This document shows positions 52,680 through 60,970 of a DNA stretch of 64,000 nucleotides, one piece after another (the first letter of the stretch is position 1; every line of letters begins with the position of its first letter). The translations under genes were made by a program, and so were the position numbers. The notes beneath the pieces were generated by a model, which had not been told where the DNA came from, searched no databases, and saw only the letters and a list, made by a program, of their open reading frames with translations. Source of the DNA: UTCHB3 sp008363265 (GTDB lineage: Bacteria > Bacteroidota > Ignavibacteria > Ignavibacteriales > Ignavibacteriaceae); contig BTUW01000011.1 of assembly GCA_045863055.1 (NCBI GenBank), positions 56,385 to 120,384 on the forward strand, given 5' to 3'.

Positions 52680-55466
52680 ATGACAAGGTTCACAACCATA
52701 ACCTCCGTCCTGTTCATCCTTCTTACCGGGAGTCTCTTCTCCCAGACCACAGAGAACACCTCTCTGAGCTCCGTCCTTAACGCCGACGGCACGATTAAAG
52801 AAAACGCCAACGGCTCATTTGACGCATCAGGCTTCGAAATGAGGCTTGAACCGTCAGGCGAACCGGTGTTTGTGCCGGGCAGCAGGCCAGCTGAAACACA
52901 ATCAACGATCCAGTGGAGCAAGGTTTCTTCGGGGGTGGGAGTCGAAGGTTCTTCGGCTACAACGAATACCAATATCAGAGCAATACTTGTAATTGGGACT
53001 GATATTTACATCGGCGGACAGTTCAGATCGATCATGAATGTCAGATGCAACGGGATCGCCCGTTGGGACGGGACGAACTGGAATTCTGTGGGAACAGGGG
53101 TTGAAGGATATTTATTCGCGCTGGAGTATGACGGAAGCAATATTTACGCCGGCGGTCAGTTTTCAAGTGCCGGAGGGGTTGCCGCCCTGAATGTGGCGAA
53201 ATGGAACGGTACATCATGGTCGGCTCTTGGAGATGGACTTGATCAGTATGTGATGGATCTGGAGATGTTCCAGGGAAATCTGTACGCCGGTGGTTGGTTC
53301 ACAGAATCAGGTTCAACCACAATCGAGAGAATTGCTGTCTGGAATGGCTCAAGCTGGGGGACGGTGGGCACAAACATGACTGGCAATCTGATGGGTAAAT
53401 ATATTAATTCCCTGGAAGCAACAGCAACCACTCTCTATGCAGGAGGATCATTTTCTAATATTGGCGGTATAACCGCGGCAAATATTGCTGCCTGGAATGG
53501 GTCAAGCTGGCAGACATTGGGATCTGGAACAGCATCAGTTGTGAGGACATTGTTATATGTCGGGACCACTCTTTACGCGGGAGGTGATTTCACCACGATC
53601 GGTGGAGTTTCGGCTTCAAAGATCGCGAAATGGAACGGCACAGATTGGTCGGCGCTTTCAACCGGAACCAACGGCTCAGTCTATTCTCTCGCTACTGATG
53701 GAAGCATTTTGTATGTAGGCGGGGATTTCGGAACGGCGGGCGGAATCACAGCCTCAAAGATCGCGAAATGGAATGGGACAGCATGGTCAGCATTTTCAAC
53801 CACTGTATATCGAACCGGTACCGCATTGCTCTGGAGCGGATCGACTCTTTATTTGGGTGGGTCAAATAATGAGAGTTTTGGAACATCTGACGGATCCACT
53901 GTCTCCTTTCCCTCCTACAATTTCGACTTAATGAACGATAATATTCTCATTAAATCCCTCTGCCTGATAGGTGGCTCTCTGTATGTTGGGGGGTTATTCA
54001 CATCAATCGATGGAACTGCCGCCTTAAATATCGCCAGATGGGACGGGACGAGCTGGCACGCGCTCGGTACCGGAGCTAATGGGGCCGTTAAATCGTTGGC
54101 GACTGACGGAACAGATCTTTACGCGGGAGGTGATTTTACTTCCATCGGAGGTGTTTCAAGCAAACTTGCTAAATGGAACGGTTCTTTATGGAGTACCGTT
54201 GGCGGACAAAGCTTGAGCGGCGGGGGGGTGAATGCCCTGTTGTGGCGAAGCGGAACGCTCTATGCCGCGGGGGATTTCAACTTTGTGGGAAGCACGAATA
54301 TTCTGAGAGTCGCTGCATATAACGGCACTAACTGGTCCGGTTTCGGAAGCGGCTTTGATGCTACTGTTTCTGCTCTCTCGCACGATGGTACCACCCTTTA
54401 CGCCGGTGGTGGTTTCACAACCTCAGGAGGCGCTACCGCACGAAGGGTCGCGAAATGGAACGGTTCATCATGGGTTGAATTGGGCACAGGCCTTGATAAC
54501 AGTTGTTATTCACTCCTTTTTGTAGGAAGCGATCTGTATGCCGCGGGTTATTTCACAACAGCAGGCGGAGTGTCTGCAAAAAATATTGCTAAATGGAACG
54601 GTACAGCGTGGTCTGCTTTGGGGGATGGGCTTGGCCCTTCTTCGGTTTACTCTCTGGCCGAAATAAATGGTGACATCTATGCCGGTGGTGCGTTTACTTC
54701 CTCGGGTGTAAATTCGATGAAGTATCTCGCCAAATGGGATGGGAGTTCATGGACGAATATCGGCGCCAACCTCGACGGTGCGGTTTGGGCAATTCTACCC
54801 TCTTGGCACTATCAGTCGTTCCTCGTAGGTGGGCAGTTCATCTCCTTTGACTTGACCTCCCTCTCAAAACGGATCGCCAAATTCACCGATTCCGATAACC
54901 CCCTCCCCGTTGAACTCGTCTCTTTCTCCGGCAGGCTTGCGGGAAATAACATACAACTCAACTGGCAAACGGCCACCGAGATCGATAACAACGGCTTCGA
55001 GATCGAGCGAAAAAGCCAAAACTCCGACTGGCAGAAGACAGGTTTCGTCGATGGACACGGCACGAGCAACTCTCCTAAATTTTATTCTTATACGGACAAA
55101 TCTGTTATGTCCGGAAGTACCTATTCCTACCGCCTGAAACAGATCGATGGGGATGGTACTTTTACCTACTCCAACACGATAGAGATCGCCACTTCGGGAA
55201 TAACTAATTTCACACTTGAGCAGAACTACCCCAATCCTTTTAATCCCGAGACGGTTATCCGTTTCGCGTTACCCGTTGCCGGTGATATCAGGCTTGAGGT
55301 TCACAACCCTGTTGGGGAGAGGATATCTACACTGGCCGAGGGCTTCCGGGAGAGCGGGATTCATTCAGTAAGATTTAACGCAAACAATTTATCAGCCGGG
55401 GTTTACTTCTACACTCTAAGGCAGAATGACAGGAGCATCACCCGGAAACTGATCTTAACCAAATAG
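52680..55466 (+). CDS. Secreted WNGTSW-repeat propeller protein with T9SS domain (paralog 1)
   Basis: A 928-residue exported protein with an AGGAG ribosome site. After the signal peptide, a conserved GSFDASGFEMRLE segment precedes about 14 repeats of about 45 residues with a WNG(T/S)xW(S)ALGxG and LYxGGxF pattern, likely beta-propeller blades. A fibronectin-like module (NPLPVELVSFSGRL ... NWQTATEIDNNGFEIERK) and a canonical T9SS type A tail (EQNYPNPFNPETVIRF ... RKLILTK) follow. The function is unknown, perhaps adhesion. The next gene is its paralog, 8 bp downstream. Confidence 0.88.
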   Translation: MTRFTTITSVLFILLTGSLFSQTTENTSLSSVLNADGTIKENANGSFDASGFEMRLEPSGEPVFVPGSRPAETQSTIQWSKVSSGVGVEGSSATTNTNIRAILVIGTDIYIGGQFRSIMNVRCNGIARWDGTNWNSVGTGVEGYLFALEYDGSNIYAGGQFSSAGGVAALNVAKWNGTSWSALGDGLDQYVMDLEMFQGNLYAGGWFTESGSTTIERIAVWNGSSWGTVGTNMTGNLMGKYINSLEATATTLYAGGSFSNIGGITAANIAAWNGSSWQTLGSGTASVVRTLLYVGTTLYAGGDFTTIGGVSASKIAKWNGTDWSALSTGTNGSVYSLATDGSILYVGGDFGTAGGITASKIAKWNGTAWSAFSTTVYRTGTALLWSGSTLYLGGSNNESFGTSDGSTVSFPSYNFDLMNDNILIKSLCLIGGSLYVGGLFTSIDGTAALNIARWDGTSWHALGTGANGAVKSLATDGTDLYAGGDFTSIGGVSSKLAKWNGSLWSTVGGQSLSGGGVNALLWRSGTLYAAGDFNFVGSTNILRVAAYNGTNWSGFGSGFDATVSALSHDGTTLYAGGGFTTSGGATARRVAKWNGSSWVELGTGLDNSCYSLLFVGSDLYAAGYFTTAGGVSAKNIAKWNGTAWSALGDGLGPSSVYSLAEINGDIYAGGAFTSSGVNSMKYLAKWDGSSWTNIGANLDGAVWAILPSWHYQSFLVGGQFISFDLTSLSKRIAKFTDSDNPLPVELVSFSGRLAGNNIQLNWQTATEIDNNGFEIERKSQNSDWQKTGFVDGHGTSNSPKFYSYTDKSVMSGSTYSYRLKQIDGDGTFTYSNTIEIATSGITNFTLEQNYPNPFNPETVIRFALPVAGDIRLEVHNPVGERISTLAEGFRESGIHSVRFNANNLSAGVYFYTLRQNDRSITRKLILTK
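54984..55080 (+). repeat. 97-bp perfect repeat, copy 1
   Basis: Nucleotides 54984-55080 are identical to 57758-57854 over all 97 positions, although flanking parts of the two genes differ at many sites. It encodes the fibronectin-like module (DNNGFEIERKSQNSDW). It suggests recent gene conversion or a recent duplication. Confidence 0.85.
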
Positions 55467-55474
55467 GTGCTATA

Positions 55475-58261
55475 ATGAGAGCCTGGACTCTTATCTCATA
55501 TTTGTTTATACTGTCTCTCACAGCGGTTGCCCAGACAGGAAGTGACCTCGGAGCGATCCTCGACAGTGAAGGCAAGATCCGCGCGGGAGCAAACGGCTCC
55601 TTTGACGCATCCGGCTTCGAAATGAGGCTTGAAGCATCAGGCGAACCAGTGTTTCAAACCGCCACCAAACCGAATTCAACCTCGTCCACCATAGAATGGG
55701 GAAAGTTCTATACAGGGGTCGGGGCCGAAGGAACTATCTCTGATGCCAACCAACCCGCGGTCTACGCCATTGCAGTTGACGGCACTAATCTTTATGTGGG
55801 AGGCAACTTTAAATCCGTTGGCGGGATCAAATGCAATCACATCGCCAAATGGGACGGAACAAACTGGTCAGCCCTCGGCAATGGTACCAACGCGGAGGTT
55901 CTCACCATTCTGGTCAGTAGCGGCACTGTATACGCCGGCGGTTCATTCACTACCGCCGGAACTGTCGGTGCCTCAAAAGTGGCTAAATGGGACGGAACTG
56001 CCTGGTCAGCAATGGGAAGCGGTTTCACTGATTATGTGAAGTCACTGACGGTCTTCCAAGGCACGCTCTATGCCGGAGGGGCATTCACCCAGTCAGGCGG
56101 GACAACTGTAAACAGGATTGCAAAATGGAATGGTACTGCATGGGTCGCACTTGCCGATGGTTTTACATCATCCGGCGCCAAGGTTTATTGCCTGGCATCG
56201 AGCACCTATTTACTGTTTGCCGGTGGGACTTTCTCAAAATCGGGAACCGTCAACCTTGCAAATATTGCACAGTGGGACGGAACCTCCTGGGCAAGCGTTG
56301 GACCGGGTCTGATGACCGGTGTTACAGCCTTGCTTTACCACAACATGAAACTGTATGCCGGTGGCAATTTCACATCTCCCGGTAATCACATTGCTCAATG
56401 GGACGGCTCCTCCTGGTCGGCGCTTGGAACGGGTTTGAACTCGAATGTCTTAGCCATAACCACTGACGGCACAAACATTTACGCCGCGGGTGAGTTCACC
56501 ACAGCCGGTGGATCGTCTGCAGCGAGGATCGCCAAATGGGATGGAACGAACTGGTCGGCACTTTCCACGGGGCTCACATATACGGTAAATTCCCTGGCCT
56601 GGGATGGTACAAAACTGTTTGCAGGCGGACAGTTCCCTCTCTCTTTAAAGAGTTGGGACGGTTCAACTTTCTCCACCACAGATCACAAATTCGACAAACC
56701 GAACGGTGATGTCTATGTTTACTCGATCTGCCTGATTGGAAATAATGTGTACATCGGGGGGAAGTTTAACTCAGTCAGTGGAGTTGCCGCCAATAACATC
56801 GCGAAATGGGACGGAACTGCATGGTCAGCACTCGGAAGCGGAACAGACGGAGCCGTTTACGCCCTGGCAACGGATGGCACAAATCTGTACGCCGGAGGTT
56901 ACTTCTTTCATGTCGGAGGCATTACAACCCAGAGCATCGGTATGTGGAACGGTACCTCCTGGAGTGCCGTTGCGGGCGGAATCCCGGGGTATGTTTATGA
57001 CATGATCTACGCAAACGGTTCCATTTATGCCGGAGGTTCGTTCAATACGGTTGACGGGACCAATGTTGCGGCCAAAATGATAGCCCGTTGGGATGGTTCC
57101 GCATGGCACATGCTTGGATCAGGGCTAAGCCTCACTGTTTATGCAATCGCTGCTTCCGGAACTGATATTTATGTTGGGGGTGAATTTTTGCTTGCTGGAG
57201 GTTCCGGCGCCACAAGGATAGCTAAATGGAACGGCTTAACCTGGTCTGCTTTGGGAACAGGGCTTTCTGCCGCCCCTTCTGACATAAAGATATCAGGCAA
57301 TGATCTTTATGCAGGTGGCACATTTGCGACAGCAGGTGGAGTAACGGTGAACAACATTGCCCGGTGGGATATCAGTGGCGGCAGCTGGAACGCTTTAGGA
57401 TCAGGAACGAACGGAGGAATTGCCTACATGGCCATTGTAGGAGGACAACTCTATGCCGGCGGGGCTTTCACACAAGCCGGGGGTGGAGCGACACTTAACA
57501 TCGCTAAGTGGAACGGGTCTTCATGGTCATCTCTCGGTGCAACTCTTGACGGAACGGTTTACACTATTGTCCCATCATGGGAATATCAGGGTTTCCTGGT
57601 CGGGGGTTCGTTCATCAGTTACAGTACAGAATCACTTACCAAGCGCATCGCCATATTCACCGACTCCGATAACCCCCTCCCGGTGGAACTCGTCTCTTTC
57701 TCGGGAAGGCTTTCAGGTAACAGTATCCAGCTCAACTGGCAAACTGCCACGGAAATAGATAACAACGGCTTCGAGATCGAGCGAAAAAGCCAAAACTCCG
57801 ACTGGCAGAAGACAGGTTTCGTCGATGGACACGGCACGAGCAACTCTCCTAAATATTACTCCTTTACCGACCACTCAGTCATCTCAGGAAGCACATACTT
57901 CTACCGCCTGAAACAGATCGATGGCGATGGATCATTCACTTACTCCAACATCATTGAAATATCCGCTTCCGCTATCACGGATTTCACACTCGAGCAGAAT
58001 TATCCCAACCCGTTCTCCGCAGGATCCCCTTCGGGAAACCCTGAGACCGTTATCCGTTTCGCGTTACCGGTGGCGGGTGATGTGAAACTTGAAGTCTTCG
58101 ACATTCAGGGCGTAAAAGTTGCAGTGATAGCTGAAGGTTTCATGGAAGCAGGGGTACACTCTGTCAGATTCAGCGCGGAAGGTCTGGCTTCAGGGCTGTA
58201 CATCTACTCACTCGAGGCAGGCGGGAAAAAGTTAACAGGAAAAATGCTCTTACTGCGTTAA
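55475..58261 (+). CDS. Secreted WNGTSW-repeat propeller protein with T9SS domain (paralog 2)
   Basis: A second 928-residue protein, the same length as its upstream neighbour and with the same plan: signal peptide, GSFDASGFEMRLE segment, about 14 WDGTxW/LYAGG repeats, fibronectin-like module and T9SS tail. The T9SS motif carries a seven-residue insertion (SAGSPSG inside NPF-NPETVIRF), unlike paralog 1. Repeats diverge freely between the copies while the 97-bp module does not. The two genes lie in one transcript. Confidence 0.88.
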   Translation: MRAWTLISYLFILSLTAVAQTGSDLGAILDSEGKIRAGANGSFDASGFEMRLEASGEPVFQTATKPNSTSSTIEWGKFYTGVGAEGTISDANQPAVYAIAVDGTNLYVGGNFKSVGGIKCNHIAKWDGTNWSALGNGTNAEVLTILVSSGTVYAGGSFTTAGTVGASKVAKWDGTAWSAMGSGFTDYVKSLTVFQGTLYAGGAFTQSGGTTVNRIAKWNGTAWVALADGFTSSGAKVYCLASSTYLLFAGGTFSKSGTVNLANIAQWDGTSWASVGPGLMTGVTALLYHNMKLYAGGNFTSPGNHIAQWDGSSWSALGTGLNSNVLAITTDGTNIYAAGEFTTAGGSSAARIAKWDGTNWSALSTGLTYTVNSLAWDGTKLFAGGQFPLSLKSWDGSTFSTTDHKFDKPNGDVYVYSICLIGNNVYIGGKFNSVSGVAANNIAKWDGTAWSALGSGTDGAVYALATDGTNLYAGGYFFHVGGITTQSIGMWNGTSWSAVAGGIPGYVYDMIYANGSIYAGGSFNTVDGTNVAAKMIARWDGSAWHMLGSGLSLTVYAIAASGTDIYVGGEFLLAGGSGATRIAKWNGLTWSALGTGLSAAPSDIKISGNDLYAGGTFATAGGVTVNNIARWDISGGSWNALGSGTNGGIAYMAIVGGQLYAGGAFTQAGGGATLNIAKWNGSSWSSLGATLDGTVYTIVPSWEYQGFLVGGSFISYSTESLTKRIAIFTDSDNPLPVELVSFSGRLSGNSIQLNWQTATEIDNNGFEIERKSQNSDWQKTGFVDGHGTSNSPKYYSFTDHSVISGSTYFYRLKQIDGDGSFTYSNIIEISASAITDFTLEQNYPNPFSAGSPSGNPETVIRFALPVAGDVKLEVFDIQGVKVAVIAEGFMEAGVHSVRFSAEGLASGLYIYSLEAGGKKLTGKMLLLR
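57758..57854 (+). repeat. 97-bp perfect repeat, copy 2
   Basis: Identical to 54984-55080. See that entry. The repeat ends abruptly at the codon where the paralogs next differ (Phe in one, Tyr in the other). Confidence 0.85.
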
Positions 58262-58274
58262 AATAAGGATGGCT

Positions 58275-58307
58275 CAATGGCACAACCGCAAAAAGGCTGT
58301 GCCATTG
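58275..58307. terminator. Hairpin between convergent genes
   Basis: A 10-bp perfect stem, CAATGGCACA/TGTGCCATTG, with a 13-nt loop (58285-58297), follows the paralog 2 stop by 13 bp and precedes the OmpA stop by 15 bp. There is no T run, so it is a weak terminator candidate for either strand. Confidence 0.4.
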
Positions 58308-58322
58308 GACCAAGACATTCAA

Positions 58323-59189
58323 CTATTTTTTAACTATTTCAACTCTTCTGTTTTTGGCGCGACCCTCCTCGGTGCGGTTGTCGGCAACAGGCTTTTCCTG
58401 TCCCCAGCCTGCCGCGGTAAGCCTCTCTTTGTTGATCCCGAGTGCAATAAGAGCAGCCACAACCGATTTGGCTCGGTCCTCCGAAAGCTTCCGGTTTCCG
58501 GCGGCAGTTCCAGTGTTGTCTGTGTGTCCCTCGATGCTCACCTTCAGATCGGGGTTCGTTTTCAGAAGTTCAAAAACCTGATCGATCAGAGGTTTCGATT
58601 CGGCCTGAATTGTCGCCTTTCCGGTCTCAAACAGAATGTTCAGTGCGATAAACCCATCTTTTGACAGAGCATCAAGCATCTCATTGGCCTTGATCACCTG
58701 AACCATCTCTTCCTTTTCTATAATAACCAAACGGTAGTCGTAACCCGATGCTTCAATGTAAACCCAGACCTCTCTTTTATTTTTTGAGAACATCCCGGTA
58801 ACAAAACTGTAAGAATTGCCGTCCTCGATCACTTTGGCGATGATCTTGCCTCCGGCTTTTGTGATGGCATTTTCATAGTTCCTGAAGATTTGAAGTGGTG
58901 AAGCCTCTTTTTCTCCTTCCGTTATCTGATAAGTATAGTCGAAGAATTTCCCTTCCACCGTTTTCAGTTCACGGTTATCATAAGTGCTGCTTTCAACGGG
59001 GAAAATAAATGAGTCGAACTCTTTTTCTTCAAGAGAGCTTATGAAGTATTTCGGCATGGAATTAAATAACGGATGGTCTTTATACTCAGTTACGAGCGCA
59101 GCTTCCGGTTCGCTTTCATCCTGCGAAAAGATATTGTTGCTTAACGATAATATGATGGCCAAAAGCCAGAATGATCTATATTTTTTCAT
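58323..59189 (-). CDS. OmpA family protein
   Basis: A 288-residue exported protein. The C-terminal 100 residues form an OmpA-type peptidoglycan-binding domain: ILFETGKATIQAESKPLIDQ, IEGHTDNTG, LSEDRAKSVVAAL and NRRVEIVKK. The N-terminal part is a separate domain after the signal peptide (YKDHPLFNSMPKYFISSLEEKEFDSFIF). It probably links the outer membrane to peptidoglycan. Confidence 0.93.
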   Translation of the reverse strand: MKKYRSFWLLAIILSLSNNIFSQDESEPEAALVTEYKDHPLFNSMPKYFISSLEEKEFDSFIFPVESSTYDNRELKTVEGKFFDYTYQITEGEKEASPLQIFRNYENAITKAGGKIIAKVIEDGNSYSFVTGMFSKNKREVWVYIEASGYDYRLVIIEKEEMVQVIKANEMLDALSKDGFIALNILFETGKATIQAESKPLIDQVFELLKTNPDLKVSIEGHTDNTGTAAGNRKLSEDRAKSVVAALIALGINKERLTAAGWGQEKPVADNRTEEGRAKNRRVEIVKK

Positions 59190-59322
59190 GAGGTTTTCCT
59201 TTGGGAATTCATTTATGAAATGATCTTTTGAATCATCTCCAACTTAACGATAAATCGGGACAAAGAAGGTCGGCTGCATCACCGGGATGCAATCTTTGGA
59301 AGGAAACAGCAGAACGGTAAGA

Positions 59323-59355
59323 CCACAGACCCCGGATCACCGCCGGGGCCCGTGG
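59323..59355. other. Strong hairpin downstream of a T9SS gene
   Basis: A 13-bp stem with two G-T pairs (CCACAGACCCCGG and CCGGGGCCCGTGG) and a 7-nt loop. It is 9 bp beyond the stop codon of the minus-strand Trp/Asn-rich gene. On the minus strand the T run lies before the hairpin, not after, so it is not a classic terminator. It may protect the 3' end of the mRNA. Confidence 0.45.
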
Positions 59356-59363
59356 CAAAAAAA

Positions 59364-60884
59364 CTACTTCAACAGAAGAAGCTTTTGAGATTGCGAAAAT
59401 TTCCCGGCTTTCATATGCAGAAAATATGTGCCAGAGTGAAGTCCGGTGGCGTCAAACACCACTTCATGCTCACCTGCCGGCATTTCCTGGTTAAGTATGA
59501 TCTTAACCTTCCTTCCCAGCACATCGTAAACCGACATCATCACATCACTCGCAACCGGTAACGCGTAACGGATAACGGTAACGGGATTGAAAGGATTCGG
59601 AAAACCGGGGTAAAGGGCGAAATTCACCGGAAATGTTCCTGGCTCCTTCACATCAGTGAACGAACCATAGGTTGCGTTGTAGTATTGCCCGTAAAAACCC
59701 ATGTCACCGCCCATTCCGTTGAAGAACATCTGGAGGTAGCCATCCGATGCCGTCCAGGTGTTATTCACCCAGTCATAGCTGTAGCCGAAGATGGAGTTGC
59801 CGTATGAGTCGAATGAGAAGTCCGATTTTGACTGGTTATACCATGCGGAGGCGTCCCACCCCTGTAAAAGCTCTTGTGAATAGCTTCCCCACCAGGTGCG
59901 GTTCCAGCTTATCTTCGATGAGTTTTCCCAGGCGTTGTTGTTCCAGAGTTGCATGATCTGGGTGGTTTGCTGGCCCTCGGGGTTATATGTGTTCGTATTT
60001 AGTGCCATATTGTACCACTGACCGTTGTCGTAATCTTCCTGCCTCTCGGTCAGAATACATCCGGTTCCGTTACAAGTATACCAGGTGCGGTAATCAGGCA
60101 CCCAGTTCGGACTCTCGTAATGCTCGGTCTGGAACCACGATGGGTAGTTATTTGCATCATATTGGTAAAGACTTCGGTGAGCCGGGTTCCAGGTGTTGTT
60201 ATACCAGGTATCCATCTGCATCGAGGTGGGATCGCCTGCCGTGTTGTAGGTATAGTTGAACCTCATCTGATATTGCCACGAGTTGTTCAGCCAGTTATAG
60301 AACACCATCTCAAGCGGGCGGTAGTCGCTATACCATGTCCAGGTAATTCTGTTTGCGTTCTGCCAGGCATTATTTACCCATTCCTGGGCTATGACCTCGG
60401 TTGACTGATTCTGGGCATTGAAAGTATAGGTGTCAAGATAGTTGTTAACCCATGAGTTGTTTATCCATTTTTCCTGAAGAGAGGTCAAGTGATAACCGGA
60501 AGTGTTGTTCGTGTAGGTGTATCTCGTGTGGTTCGTCCAGATGTTGCTTACATAATTTTGAAAAAGTTCACCGGTTAGATATCCGGAGGGATTGTAAGAG
60601 TAGGTGTATTTCTCGTTCACCCCTGAGGCAACATTTACCGTGACTACCAGAGGTTGATAGTTAACCAGAACCGGTCCGTCAGGGGGCATCTTCTCCTTTT
60701 TGAAGACGAAACGTGTAAGATGATCGTTGATAACCGTGGGGAGTTCTATTAAGCGGTAGTGGCCCTTTTGGAGCCAGTATTGGTTCGCCTGCCCGGGGTT
60801 GGCAGGGTTGAATGACTGCGGTTGCAATACAAGATTAAGAACGGAAAACACAACCGCCAGAAAAACAGGTCGAAACTGTTTCAT
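59364..60884 (-). CDS. Secreted Trp/Asn-rich tandem repeat protein with T9SS domain
   Basis: A 506-residue exported protein. After the signal peptide there are about ten tandem repeats of 32-35 residues with the core W(V/L/Y)NNxW followed by an aromatic YTYN-like strand (KWINNSWVNN, EWVNNAWQNA, NWLNNSWQYQ, TWYNNTWNPA, LWNNNAWENS, DWVNNTWTAS). Trp, Asn and Tyr contents are extreme. The tail is a T9SS type A domain. Regular aromatic strands suggest a beta-solenoid or ladder, possibly for carbohydrate or surface binding. I do not know its function. Confidence 0.85.
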   Translation of the reverse strand: MKQFRPVFLAVVFSVLNLVLQPQSFNPANPGQANQYWLQKGHYRLIELPTVINDHLTRFVFKKEKMPPDGPVLVNYQPLVVTVNVASGVNEKYTYSYNPSGYLTGELFQNYVSNIWTNHTRYTYTNNTSGYHLTSLQEKWINNSWVNNYLDTYTFNAQNQSTEVIAQEWVNNAWQNANRITWTWYSDYRPLEMVFYNWLNNSWQYQMRFNYTYNTAGDPTSMQMDTWYNNTWNPAHRSLYQYDANNYPSWFQTEHYESPNWVPDYRTWYTCNGTGCILTERQEDYDNGQWYNMALNTNTYNPEGQQTTQIMQLWNNNAWENSSKISWNRTWWGSYSQELLQGWDASAWYNQSKSDFSFDSYGNSIFGYSYDWVNNTWTASDGYLQMFFNGMGGDMGFYGQYYNATYGSFTDVKEPGTFPVNFALYPGFPNPFNPVTVIRYALPVASDVMMSVYDVLGRKVKIILNQEMPAGEHEVVFDATGLHSGTYFLHMKAGKFSQSQKLLLLK

Positions 60885-60970
60885 GGTGTGCTCCTTCTGC
60901 CCAAAAATTTTTCGGACAGAAGGAAAATAACAAAATATCTTTAAATGTCAAGTGCCGGCTGAGACAACCC

